From Taudactylus pleione (taxonomy: Eukaryota; Chordata; Amphibia; Anura; Myobatrachidae), in assembly GCA_031769625.1 (NCBI GenBank), contig JAUIMM010000570.1:868001-932000 (forward strand): a stretch of 64,000 nt of DNA, given 5' to 3'. Shown here one piece after another: positions 10,962-21,499 of the stretch (position 1 is its first letter; each line of letters opens with the position of its first letter). Below the pieces are notes generated by a model, which saw only the letters and a program-made list of their open reading frames with translations, was not told the DNA's origin and ran no database searches. The translations under genes and the position numbers were made by a program.

Positions 10962-13512
10962 ATGTTAAGAAAAAAAAAAATTAAAGGAAATTTGCCATTA
11001 GATAGACAAAAAATTGGCAATATGCCATTCATTACACGAAGTGGCAAGGAAAGGATAAGGCCTTGGCCTTTCTTTATGAAGACTGCTGATTCTGATAGCA
11101 CTTCTGGTTGTAGTAGTGGTGGTGGTACCAGTAAAAAAATTAAAGTTGTTCAAATGAGTAAGCCAGCTCCGGAAAAAACAACTGTGTGCCCTGAGAAATC
11201 GAAATCACAAATCCCGGAGGAGAGTGCAAGTGTGTCCATGGTTGCCATGTGTGAGCCAGACCTAAATACTAGTGTACTGGAGGATCCTCCAAGTTCCAAC
11301 ATTTGTATGCCCTCTGTAAATGTGGGTAAGGGCAGTCAACATCTTGCAGACGTAGTCAGTGAAGATGCTTCTGTGGAATTGCACATGGAGGAGGAGGATA
11401 TTTTGGTAGTTGAAGGCGCTAAGGATAATGAGGATGTTGATGATGAAGATGCTCGTGATGAGGATGTTGAAGTCCTTTGTGTAAGTAAGGCAACAGCTGT
11501 TGCCCATGGATTGAAAAGCCAAAGCCCATTGTTGTCATGGCAAAAAAATCCACTTCTCACGTGTGGAATTATTTCCACCCCAATCTGGACAACAGTTGTC
11601 AAGCCATATGTAACCATTGCCCAGCAAGAGTGAGTAGAGGGAGGGACCTAAACCACCTGGGAATCTCCTCCTTGTTACATCACTTGGAGCGCATTCATCA
11701 AATATCAAAGTGTATGTCGCCAAGTTCCAAAACTCAAAACGTAACAAGTCCAGTGTCACCTACTTGCTCCCTCTCTGTGAGATACAAGCTACTTCGATCT
11801 CCAACACCTGCACCATCAACATCCTCATTCATCATCGGGAGTAGTCCTGCTGCATCCAATGTTGTTATTCGAAGCATAATTGACTCCTCTCCTATCCGTG
11901 ATTCCTCAGAAGGATACTTGATGACTGCGCCTGTTGCTGTCAGTGGATCTTCATCCCAGAAGGGGACCAGGAGGAAGACTACTTGTAGTGTATCCTCCAA
12001 AAAACAATTAACTGTCAAACAATCTTTTGCAAGGGCAAACAAGTATAACAGCAATCACACAGTTGCACAGCGGATTACTGATGCCATAACAGCTATGCTT
12101 GTATTAGATGTGCGTCCAGTATCCGCCATTACCGCAGTGGAGTTTCAATAGTTAATTGAGGTCATGTGTCCTCGCTACCAGATCCGTTCTAGATTCCACT
12201 TCGCTAGAACAGCGATTCCAAACCTGTACAAGGACATTAAAAAAAACCTTATTAATGTCCTCAGAAATGCCGTTGTACCCACTGTCCACTTGACCACTGA
12301 TATGTGGACAAGTGGGACAGGGCAACTAAGGATTACATGACTGTGACAGCCCACTGGGTAGGTGTATTGCCTACAACAGCAACTGCAGCAGCAACATCTC
12401 CCAAAAGACAGCTGATACAGAGGCAGACTACTCTTTGTATAACTGGTTTCACTAAGTGGCATACCGCTGAGATCCTCTTAGAAAAACTCAGGGAAATCAT
12501 TGCTAAATGGCTTACCCCACTTGCACTCTCCTTGGGATTTGGGATTTCTGACAATGCCACCAATATTGTGAGAGCATTACATGTGGGTGAATTCCAACAT
12601 GTCCCATGTTTTGCTCACACAATTAATTTGGTGGTGCAACATTTTTTAAAAATGACAGGAGCATGCAGGAGATGCTCTCGGTGGCACACAAAATATCCGG
12701 ACATTTTAGACATTCGGCAAACACTTGTCAAAGATTGCATGACGAGCAGGTACTGTTAAATTTGCCCTGCCATCAGCTGAAGCAAGAGGTAGTAACTCAG
12801 TGGAATTCTACCCTCTATATGCTTCAGCGGATGGAGGAACAGCAAAAGACCATCCAGGGCTATACAACGGCCTATGAAATAGGGGGAATACACCTTACTC
12901 AAGTGCAGTGGAGAATAATTTCCGTGTTGTGCAAGGTTCTCAAACCCTTTGAACTTGCCACACTTGAAGTTAGTTCAGACACTGCCAGCTTGAGTCGGGT
13001 CATTCCGCTCATCAGACTTTTGCAAAAACAGCTAGAGAAACTGAAGGAGAAGGTGAAGCAGAGCGATTGCGCAAAGTATGTTGGACTGGTGGATCAAGCC
13101 CTTGATCCACTTCACCAGGATCAAAGAGTCGTCAATCTATTGAAATCTGAAAAATATATTTTGGCGACCATTCTGAATCCTAAGTTTAAGTCCTACCTTA
13201 TGAGTTTTTTCCAACAGACCGAAATCTAAAACTGTGCAAAGAGCTGTTGGTAAAAAAAAATTGTCAGCTTCAGCCGCATGTGAAACGCCATCATCTCCTC
13301 CTTCAGTTTCTGCAGATGCAAGGAAAATACTCAATTTTCCTTACAGAATGCCTGCTGGTCATGCAGATAGTTCACCAAAAAATTACATCTGGTCGGGCCT
13401 GAAAGAACTGCCGACTAGTGACATGTCTTCTACTACGACTATGTGTGATACGGTCTCCATTTGCAGAATGGTGGAGGACTATTTCAGAGATAACATCATA
13501 ATAGGCATTTAA
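10962..13512 (+). pseudogene. hAT transposase (BED finger), broken
   Basis: Fragments in several frames align in order with the intact transposase at 24548-27661: N-terminal part 10962-11540 (NMPFITRSGKERIRP), BED zinc finger about 11560-11710 (AICNHCPARVSRGRDLNHLG), catalytic-core parts 12304-12660 (TTDMWTSG region, then [13 protein letters not shown] and [11 protein letters not shown]) and 12663-13229. Breaks include a frame change near 11540, a TAG at about 12149-12151, a frame change near 12310, one near 12700 and one after 13229. The reading ends near 13510, so the C-terminal dimerisation segment (ER.FS.AG) is absent. A dead gene that once encoded a cut-and-paste transposase. Confidence 0.9.
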
Positions 13513-14725
13513 ATAGAAAATATTATCCTGCACCGGATATTTAGTAACCAGATAGATACATATAGAAACCAGCAATCAAAGCAAACAGATATCAACAGTT
13601 GCTCAAACACACATTATGTACTGTTCAAATTAGTAATAGCTGGAGGTGCTCCCAGGAATACAATAGCAAGTACTGAAAAAAACAAATAATTAGCCTAGGC
13701 TAATTAGAAAGCAAGAATTCCTTTGTGGAGCACACTTTTATATCATAATAATGTTTACTATAGAAAAAAAAATTAAATATAACTTTTATTGTTCCTGCCT
13801 AAAAAAAATGGGTATACTGACTCACATGAACCATGAAATAACAGAGTCACCCATATTGCAATGCACAAAACATAGTATATATACATAAAATACACAAAAC
13901 ATTTTACATATACATGAAATAAAATAAATGATTATAAATATAGAGTAATTTATTAAGGTGGTGAAAATATACTATCGATTCCTACCTACCTATACCTTCT
14001 AAAATTTTCGCTATTTAGCGATATGAGTCGCACAAGAAATAAATGCTTTCAGACTTTGAGTGTGGTTCCAAAGCACAAAAAGTTATTATTCAATATAAAA
14101 ACAGATGGTTACATGCTGTGATCTAAATACAATTAGCGCAAATAAATCATACAGACCCAAGGTACAGTTGTTACATACGCACGCGCTCTGGACCCAGATA
14201 CCGGCATCAATATAGAAACCTCCGTCAACAGCAAGGAAAGAAGACTGGGATAGAAGTTTAGAGAGCCCACATATATACACTAGCAGAGATAGGCAATACA
14301 ATGGAACAGTTTGGCATGATTCCACTGGTCTCCTCCCGGCTGCAGGAGGGAGCCATACACGGCAGTACTATTTGCCAACAATACCTCCTATATTGGTATC
14401 TCAGGTATTTCACCTCCGGTGTGCAGCGACCGTTCCCGGCGGCCCATTTGACCAATGAATTGTTTTTTATTTAATTTATTATCAATTTTACAGCCAGGGG
14501 CTGCACCAATGAATTTAGTTTTATTATTAATTATTCAGCCAGGGGCTGCACCAATGAATTGATTTTAAATTAATTTATTATCAATTTTACAGCCAGGGGC
14601 TGCACCAACTATCAACTATCAATTCTTAAATCCTCAAGGGTATCCCAACCATCATCTTTGCACAGTCCTCAACTCTATTAATAATTATATCAATCAGTTT
14701 TGAGCCAGCAAGCTGGCTCAAAACC
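13513..14725. other. foreign insert replacing the hAT 3' coding end
   Basis: Similarity to the intact hAT copy stops just after IIIGI (about 13510) and resumes near 14725 (ACCTTTTGG, then GACTGGAAA). The inserted block is AT-rich and has no long ORF. At 14440-14610 it carries three or four copies of CAGCCAGGGGCTGCACCAA alternating with ATGAATT and AT-rich spacers. I do not recognise the element. Confidence 0.6.
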
Positions 14726-15049
14726 TTTTGGCCCTTTAACTAGATGAAATAAATCAATATTGTGAGCTGTGAGGTGGTCAAAATTGACTGGAAACAAGTG
14801 GAAATTAGTGTTATTGAGGTTATTAATACTGTAGGAAACAAAAAGGAACATTTTATGTGATTTTAGCTGTATTTTTTTTTTTAAGAAAAAATCCAGATCC
14901 AAAACCAAAACCAAAACACAAAAACACGGAGGTGAGGTTTTGGCAAACCCAATCCAGATCCAAAACCAGGGGAGATCCAGATCCAAAACCAAAACCAAGA
15001 CACAGGGGTCGGCGCACATCTCTAGTAATGACTGACATGCACTATAGTG

Positions 15050-15180
15050 CAATGCACAGAGTCAGACATAATACCTCGTGTAGTGGGGTATTATATTTAC
15101 ACTGAATAAGGAGTCCTTAGTCAGTAAAATTTGTACATAAAGTATATCGGGGACCCTTATCCTATTATATCAGAGTATAT
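15050..15180 (-). repeat. dispersed repeat, copy 2
   Basis: Inverse copy of the block at 5330-5430 (AATACCTCGTGTAGTGGGGT, AAGGAGTCC, GGGACCCTTATCC). It starts just beyond the target duplication of the hAT at 9937-15024. Confidence 0.7.
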
Positions 15181-15664
15181 ATATTGTATAAAATTATTGC
15201 ATACTGGTGTACACATGGGTCGCTGTATACAAGAAAGAACATGGACGCACAGATATATAATCTTTAATATGTAGTTTAACTTGTACTACATAGTAAAGCT
15301 TTTCTTTGTGCAGACATCTTCTCTCCATTTAAACATAGACCCAAATTTAATAGTAGCAGTCAGCTATTTTTTAATATAGAATGCCGTATCCTGATAAAGC
15401 TAAAAAAAATAAATCTATTTACCTATCTTTCAATCTATCGCAGTGGTTCTCAAACTCAGGACCTGATTCAGACCCTTTCATTAGATGCGTTCGCTCACTC
15501 CCTGCGTGTGCATATCCAGTGCACGCCCAGCAAGGCAGACGATCGCATGCCAAGACATCAGCACACCTACAATGTCTTGGCGTGCGATCACTATGTGTAT
15601 GCAGACGCCAACCAGCCATTCTTAAGATGACCACTTGCGCACATGGACTATTGGTTGGGATATT

Positions 15665-16263
15665 GGCCCTCATTCAGAGCCGTTCGCTATTTGTGGTCGC
15701 TCGTTTAAAAACAAGGGGTGGCTATTCAAATGATCCGTACGCACATTGCAGTCTGTTCACACCTCTAAGTCTGAACGAGCGAGCAAAACATACGCTCGTT
15801 TATTTGTTAAAAACGCCCCCTGGCCGCTCGCATCCTACGTCATGTCCGCTATTTATTAGATTAATCGAGTACATCGACCAGCGTATGAACTGCTCGCTAT
15901 TCTTGTGGTTGGTGTTTGCTACCACAAATTTGCGAGCAGTTCTGGCTATAAAATAACCCAGTGACGTGGTCACTGACGCTGCTGTTTTAATTATGCACAC
16001 CCATAAAACGCCCGTTTTGACCTTTAAGCACGCCTGCGTTCGGATCTCCACTCCCCATTTTCAAGCACCTTCCCCTGTTACCACCCACATACGCCTCATT
16101 CTGTCACTCAAAATAGCAGGCACTCGCTATATTGCGTACCAACGATTTTCGGCCGCACTGACTGGTTCGCGCATGCGTACTAAAAACCGTACGCATGCGC
16201 AGATGTGCAAACATCGCTCGGAACGAGCGTACTGCCGCTAACGAGCGGCTCTGAATGAGGGCC
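15665..16263. mobile_element. Harbinger-like MITE, 0.6 kb (family A)
   Basis: Inverted ends GGCCCTCATTCAGAGCC and GGCTCTGAATGAGGGCC, flanked by ATT on each side (3-bp duplication). Very close to the copy at 44470-45066: both contain GCCCCCTGGCCGCT, CATCCTACGTCAT, TTAATCGAGTACATCGA and GCGCATGCG. The 191-aa ORF is parallel in both copies but has no domain. The 3-bp duplication suggests PIF/Harbinger mobilisation, as an inference. Confidence 0.85.
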
Positions 16264-16325
16264 ATTATCCCTTATAAACTTATGGCAGCCCAAGGTCCAC
16301 AGACGGAGCAACAGTGCATCATAGG

Positions 16326-16611
16326 GATGGCCATCGATGGTTACCAACTATGCAATGGATGATCATCAATGATTTCTCAACAGATGGTCATCCCTGTTCT
16401 TTGCCTGACTGGCATCAGAACCTGGAGGCATGGCTTCACAGGTGACAGGGAAGGATCTCTGCTCTGTGTCCCAGCACCTTGTTAAAAAAAAATTAATTTG
16501 GTTATGCTGTACCATCGATGGAGGGAAACCATCTGGTTCTGCCCCATAGATGGTAAAAGTATTCGACATAAACCATCGATGATTATGAATTATCGATGGT
16601 CAATGGCCATC
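16326..16611. mobile_element. MITE with ATCGATGGTT words
   Basis: Inverted ends GATGGCCATCGATGGTTA and TATCGATGGTCAATGGCCATC; interior repeats ACCATCGATG several times. No ORF of interest. Confidence 0.75.
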
Positions 16612-16818
16612 AGTAGTGCATCACCTTATTCCTCTCTCCTCCCCAAAAGGGGTAGATGTTAACCCCTTCCAGCTAGCCCAGACTATTGAGGCTCGTGGCA
16701 AGGATCTGTTAATAGGACAAATTGCAGGGGGGGAAACTTTATTTACATGGTGAGTCCGCGGGGCTGAAAGTGCGTGGCTGTGGTGGGTAGAAGGCAGGAG
16801 GGAGGTTATAAAGCAGAC

Positions 16819-17015
16819 CCTCCAACATGACCTGTTCCATTACTTACAAAATGCTGTGCTCCTGGACTTCCTTCTTATTGATGATTGCAGCCACCTGTGC
16901 TGAAACACCTGTCTCATCAATCACCTAGTTCAGCACAGGTGGCTGCAATCAATAATTAGGTAGTAAGTCCAGGAGCAGAGCATTCTGAACCTAATGGAAC
17001 GGGTCATGTTGGAGG
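16819..17015. mobile_element. fold-back MITE, about 200 bp
   Basis: Nearly the whole unit is an imperfect palindrome: CCTCCAACATGACC... and ...GGTCATGTTGGAGG at the ends, CAGCCACCTGTGCTGAA and TTCAGCACAGGTGGCTG near the centre. Confidence 0.88.
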
Positions 17016-17019
17016 ATAT

Positions 17020-17499
17020 GTAAAAAGGAACCTTACTCTGGACTGTTAGGGAAGTCCTGAGGCGACGTTTGGAGAGGAGAGACCTGTATGGAGGGACTGA
17101 ACTGGTTGCCGTCAGCGCGGTGTTTACGGAGACGGCAGCATAGCGGTATTGCTGAGAGAGAGACCTTGGGAGTGTGAGTGACAGCGGCCTGTGAAGGAGG
17201 AGTTGGAGGCGGACCGGAGACAGCAGTGTAATCCTCCCAACAGTAAAGGAGACAGTCCGAGAGACCGCAACTCTCCTGAAGTGGGGAGAGATGAGGACGG
17301 ACAGGAGGAAACCAGCGTCTGCCTTCCCTGTATACTCCTTGGAGCAGGTGTGAAGTCCGGTGACAGGAGGGAGGCGGATCCCAGCACACTTCTCTTCAGG
17401 AGGCTGGTAAGCAGGCGATCCCCCTCTCAGAGATGCCCACCTAGAATGCTTTAGTGAAGAAAATGTGTGGATAGGTGGCTCACAGTACTTTACGCTCAC
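17020..17499. other. GC-rich unassigned block
   Basis: Purine-rich, moderately CpG-containing sequence with short overlapping ORFs on both strands. It resembles a retroelement leader or untranslated region more than a coding exon, but nothing decisive is visible. Confidence 0.35.
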
Positions 17500-18367
17500 T
17501 GGACCTGATTAATCACAGATCACAACTGCAACAGCGTACTCAGATCGGCCGATGGTGCGTACTGTGCATGCGTATGCACTGCGGTGCGCCGACCAGTATT
17601 GCGATCGCACTGCGATCACGTACGCAGAGCCATTGCAGAGTGAGTGATGGGACTTCAACGTTTGGGGGTGGTGACGGGGGAGTGGTCAGAGAAACTAAGG
17701 CGTGCTTGTGCATTTGAACGCCGTTTGCTGGGCATGCATAAATTAGCCACTGCGATGGCAATACGCAGTTTCTGTACTCATTGCTTGCAACGAGATTTGG
17801 AATTTCTGAGACCGGTCAGACCTGCTGTAATTCTGCATGAGGGACCGATGTAATGGTGCATACACACGATCAGATTTTTCCTTCAGATATGAACGATAAC
17901 GATTTAAAAATCGTTCAGTCGTTCATATCTGAAGGAAAATCGTTCATATCTGACATGCCTGAACGATGGACGATCAACGATGCGCGTTCCCGTTTGTCAG
18001 ATAACGATATCTGACATCTGATGGGTTTGCAGTCAGACTTGGACGATTCCATTCATTTTAATGCAGTCAAAAATCGTTCAATCGTTCAAATCGTTCAAAA
18101 CTTTGGTGAAATCGTTCAAATCGTTCAAATCGTTCAATCGTTCAGTCGTTCATCTGACAAATCTGACAAGTCTGACAAATCTGACCGTGTGTATGCTCCA
18201 TTACCGAGGTCTAACGGATGTGTGAAGGCGGTAGTGGGCGTCTCTGTGCCGTGTGAGCAGTTACAAACAGCATATTTTCTCAGCAGAACTGCGTGCCTAA
18301 TCGCAGCTGCAATCCGTAATGAAGCAGGCCTACTGTACTTATACCCTCTGAAATGCAATTAGGGCAC
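17500..18367. mobile_element. MITE interrupted by another MITE
   Basis: Left part begins GGACCTGATTAATCACAG and includes GCGTACTCAGATCGGCCG, GCATGCGTATGCACTGCG; right part after 18204 has GTGGGCGTCTCTGTGCCG and ends near TGCAATTAGGGC. Composition resembles the family at 39615-40114. The central 17851-18203 is a separate insert. Confidence 0.5.
17851..18203. mobile_element. MITE with TAATGGTGCATACACACG ends
   Basis: Inverted ends TAATGGTGCATACACACGA and CGTGTGTATGCTCCATTA. A strong inner hairpin (TTCCTTCAGATATGAACGAT with its inverse around 17935) and a run of AAATCGTTC units at 18065-18150. Inserted in the element listed above. Confidence 0.88.
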
Positions 18368-18980
18368 AGGGTATTCCTCATCCCCACCCCCCACTGTAGC
18401 ATCTTTATAAAGGAACTGATCACTGCATGCCGTCATAGACTGAATTGCAGTGAAAAGCATTTATTAATTACAGGATTAAATTGCCTTAGCTGATTATCAG
18501 GATCCATGCACTAATCACCGCAGCATTCAGAGTAAGTTTTATTACATATAATTGTGATATGTTGTTCAAATATCCTCTATGCTATTGTATTATTTTTATC
18601 ATTTGTACTTTGATTAACTGATTACTTCACAGTTCATCGAGGAACGGTGACATTTCGGAGATCCAGCTTAATAAAATATCTTTAGAGCTGAAGCGTAAGT
18701 TATTGGTTTAGGTGTGTAAGTTGCATCATTTCTGCATCTGTTGAAACGTTGCAATAAATCTGCTTGTTTGTGAAAGCATGCTTTGAATAAACTCACATTG
18801 TTATTTGAAGTGAATTTTGTGCACATTTATGCCTGTATCTACCTTCCTACCTAATAATCAAAAAGAACCAGGAGCTCCAAGTAGGTTCTAGAAAAGTGTC
18901 AGAGCATTACGGTACACCTGTGAATGTCGTTTAGGGGAGCATTACATATGGTCGCAAATTTATGTAAGCATATATAAACC
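18368..18980. other. no gene seen
   Basis: AT-rich single-copy-looking sequence between MITEs, no ORF above about 50 codons with a recognisable domain. Confidence 0.5.
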
Positions 18981-18984
18981 GTGG

Positions 18985-19212
18985 GTCGGTCAGAATCCCG
19001 ACGCCGTCATCCCGACCAGGTTAAGTAAGCCGAACCTATCCTCCCGCTAGTGCCTAACCGCTTACCCGAACTCTCCCTTAACCCTAGTGGTTGCCTTAGT
19101 GATTCCGGCGGTCGGGTTGCCTGCGCCGGTATTCTGATGAGTGTCGGGATTCCGGAATTGCCATTCTGACCGCCGGAATCCCAATGGTCGGCATTCTGAA
19201 CGCATCCCATTA
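18985..19212. mobile_element. MITE, CCCGAC family
   Basis: Ends resemble GGTCAGAATCCCGACG and GGTCGGCATTCTGAACGC; contains CCTATCCTCCCGCTAGTGCC and TAACCC words. Related sequences at 28520-28930, 59650-61527 and 62680-63230 share CCCGACA ends and CCTAACCCTAACC tracts. Confidence 0.55.
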
Positions 19213-19259
19213 ACCAGGTCACTTTGTTTTTATTTTACAGTGATGTGTGTGAGGGGATG

Positions 19260-19580
19260 TAAAAATGGGTAGGAGCAGGTGGTAGACTGACGTTTTGCCT
19301 AGGGCTCCAAGAAACCTTGCATCTCAATAAGGGTCCCTCCCCTGTTGATCTGGATGCTATGCCCAAGCGGCTAGCATGGTATCCTGATTGGAAGTCTGCC
19401 ACATTTTTTGCAGAGGGGCATAATTTAGAGATAAGCCATTCAGGTTTGCAGAAAGCTGAAGAAACACCCAAACTTGGAGTTTCCGAGTAGAACTGAGTCC
19501 CAGCTCAGGCATTCCCTCCAAGTTTGGATCTGAAAACGAGGCAAAACATAATTTTCCGGGAAATTGCGGCACTCATGTAT
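19260..19580. mobile_element. possible hAT end fragment
   Basis: GGATCTGAAAACGAGGCAAAAC at 19526-19547 matches GATCTGAAATCGAGGCAAAAC in the left end of the hAT at 23349-28289, and GACGTTTTGCCT at 19288 is an inverse echo. Limits uncertain. Confidence 0.35.
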
Positions 19581-19854
19581 TTTGATTTGCATATAAGAAT
19601 CCCTTCCTCATGATCAGACTCCATTTCACAGAGCAGAGTGGAAGGAAAGGATGTGGGATGTAGTTGTCCTTCAAATAGACTTCATTATAAAATACTGTGC
19701 TGTGTCTGAGTGAGCTGCAACCTAAAGAAGAGCTCTTTTCGTGTTTTATAATTCAATTAATTTGTGAGGCAGCGTATATTAGTTTACTTAATGGGTGTGG
19801 TTGTGTCCCTGTCAGCTGCACCTCAAAATAATAATTGCTAAAAAAAAAAAAAAA

Positions 19855-20337
19855 AAAAAACTTTTGAGATTTTATTTTTTACACCAAAAAACAAAAGACA
19901 AAAAAAGTATTTGAATAAAACTAGTTCTGGTGATCATAGTACCTCTTCAACATCTACTTTAAAGAAGGTCCAGGTTTAAGAAAGGACACTCCAAATCTAC
20001 ACAATGTTAACAATCTTTAAGAAAAAAACATCACCACTAACTATGAAGGGAAGAGTTACTGCCAAAAACGTAAAATTGCCATACACCACATGCAGTGGCA
20101 CCATATCCTTGTAATGCACTTAAGATAATAACCACAATTATAAATAACCACAGCTTGTTTTTATTTTTTAAAAAAGGTCAAAAGGCAAGAGCCTGAACAT
20201 ATTAAAAACAAAAACAGGAAAAAATACAACTTTCGTTCACATACTAATTTTGTATGTTAGGACTTAAATATTTTATGTCAGACACATCCACAATATGAAT
20301 ATTTAATATATCTATAGTATACACATAGAAATGTTTT
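19855..20337 (-). other. agr2: AGR2 3' untranslated region and poly(A) site
   Basis: Follows the stop codon of the AGR2 reading. AATAAA on the minus strand lies at 19871-19876, and a 20-T stretch (minus strand) at about 19841-19860 could be the downstream U-rich element. Cleavage is therefore predicted at about 19850-19860. The end point is inferred. Confidence 0.65.
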
Positions 20338-20387
20338 CTACAGCTCGGTCTTGAGCAGTTTCATGGACTTCTTCATGTTCTCGAACA
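20338..20387 (-). CDS. agr2: AGR2 coding exon 8 (last)
   Basis: Acceptor CTTAG then coding for [16 protein letters not shown] and TAG (first Leu shared with the previous exon). Matches the conserved AGR2 tail, including KTEL. Confidence 0.9.
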
Positions 20388-21447
20388 CTAAGGAGAAAAA
20401 TAAAAAGCAACAAAAATCAATGTATTACAAAGTAATGTTAGGAATTAAAAAATATGCATATAAGCAAATATCCTAGCAACGTATGGAGCGCCTCCAAGGT
20501 TTCTAGAGGGAAAGTCATAACACTGTGGGCAGTGCTGGATTAACAACAGCGCAGCAGGGGTTGTCGCCCAGGGGTCAACCCCCCCTTACCCCCACACATA
20601 GCTACAACACCAGTGACATAGTGTGAACTGGGGTTTCTCTGTGGTATAATGTGAACTGGGGGCACTACAGTGTGTCCAACACATTTGCGGTTGCTAGGAG
20701 TAACTATTACACACTATATTATTAAATAAAATTGCCAGTATATATAATTTTTATGTTTTTATTGGTGGGGGCCCCCAAAACCTGTAATCCTGCCCTGTCT
20801 GTAGCTGTCTCACTAAACTGGTGATACCCCTTTAGTACTGTAGCAATAAGAATCCAGATTAGTTTCATCTTCTGAATTTGAACTGTGGTTATTGAGGAGT
20901 GGTTGATAAACCTAAAAATCATACTTACCTATCCTCCCGGAAGTGTCGGGAGGCTCCCAAATTGTCGGGGAGCCCCACGCACCCCCGGAAGAGTATTCAC
21001 ATCTCCCGCATCCCGCCCCCTCCCTAGTGAAGTGGGCAGGATGGGGAGATAAATGCGGCCCTATATGGAGGGGGCGGGGCTACATTTTTCAAACACATAA
21101 TTTAGCCCTGCCCCCTCATCACGCTCCCGCCATTTGTAGTAAGCTGGCCCCACCCCCCTAAGCAGTCATCAATGTCTGCTCCCCGGGCATCTCCTGGGAA
21201 GCAGATAAATAAAGTGGGTAAGTATGCCTAAAATATACCCATCAGGGGCATTTTAAGAGAGGAGGGAGCCTGTGTGCAGACTCAGTGTGGGTCCCCTCCT
21301 CTCTTCGGCAGTCCCGCAGTCCAGCACTGGCAGTAGATTCTGGCTCAGTGCCAGAATCTACTGCGCATGTGCGGGTCTCCGGGAAAATGTCCGCCGCCAT
21401 TTTACCAGTGATTTTTGGAGAGCAGCACTATGGACAGGTAAGTATAA

Positions 21448-21499
<52 letters not shown>

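Larger units (their letters stand above)
9937..15024 (+). mobile_element. autonomous-type hAT element, decayed copy
   Basis: The 8-bp target duplication GTAATGAC is perfect at 9929-9936 and 15025-15032. Ends are TAGAGATGAGCGGG and GCGCACATCTCTA. Just inside the left end is the hairpin GGTTCGGATCTC/GAGATCCGAACC, and the right end carries repeated GATCCAAAACCA words; both features recur in the better-preserved copy at 23349-28289. The leader (10390-10690) has two copies of a roughly 155-bp repeat. The transposase is broken and its 3' end is replaced by unrelated sequence. Confidence 0.93.

Noticed and set aside
17020..17460. CpG-island promoter of a second gene
   Set aside because: CpG content is modest, and no first exon with a good donor or downstream exon was found.
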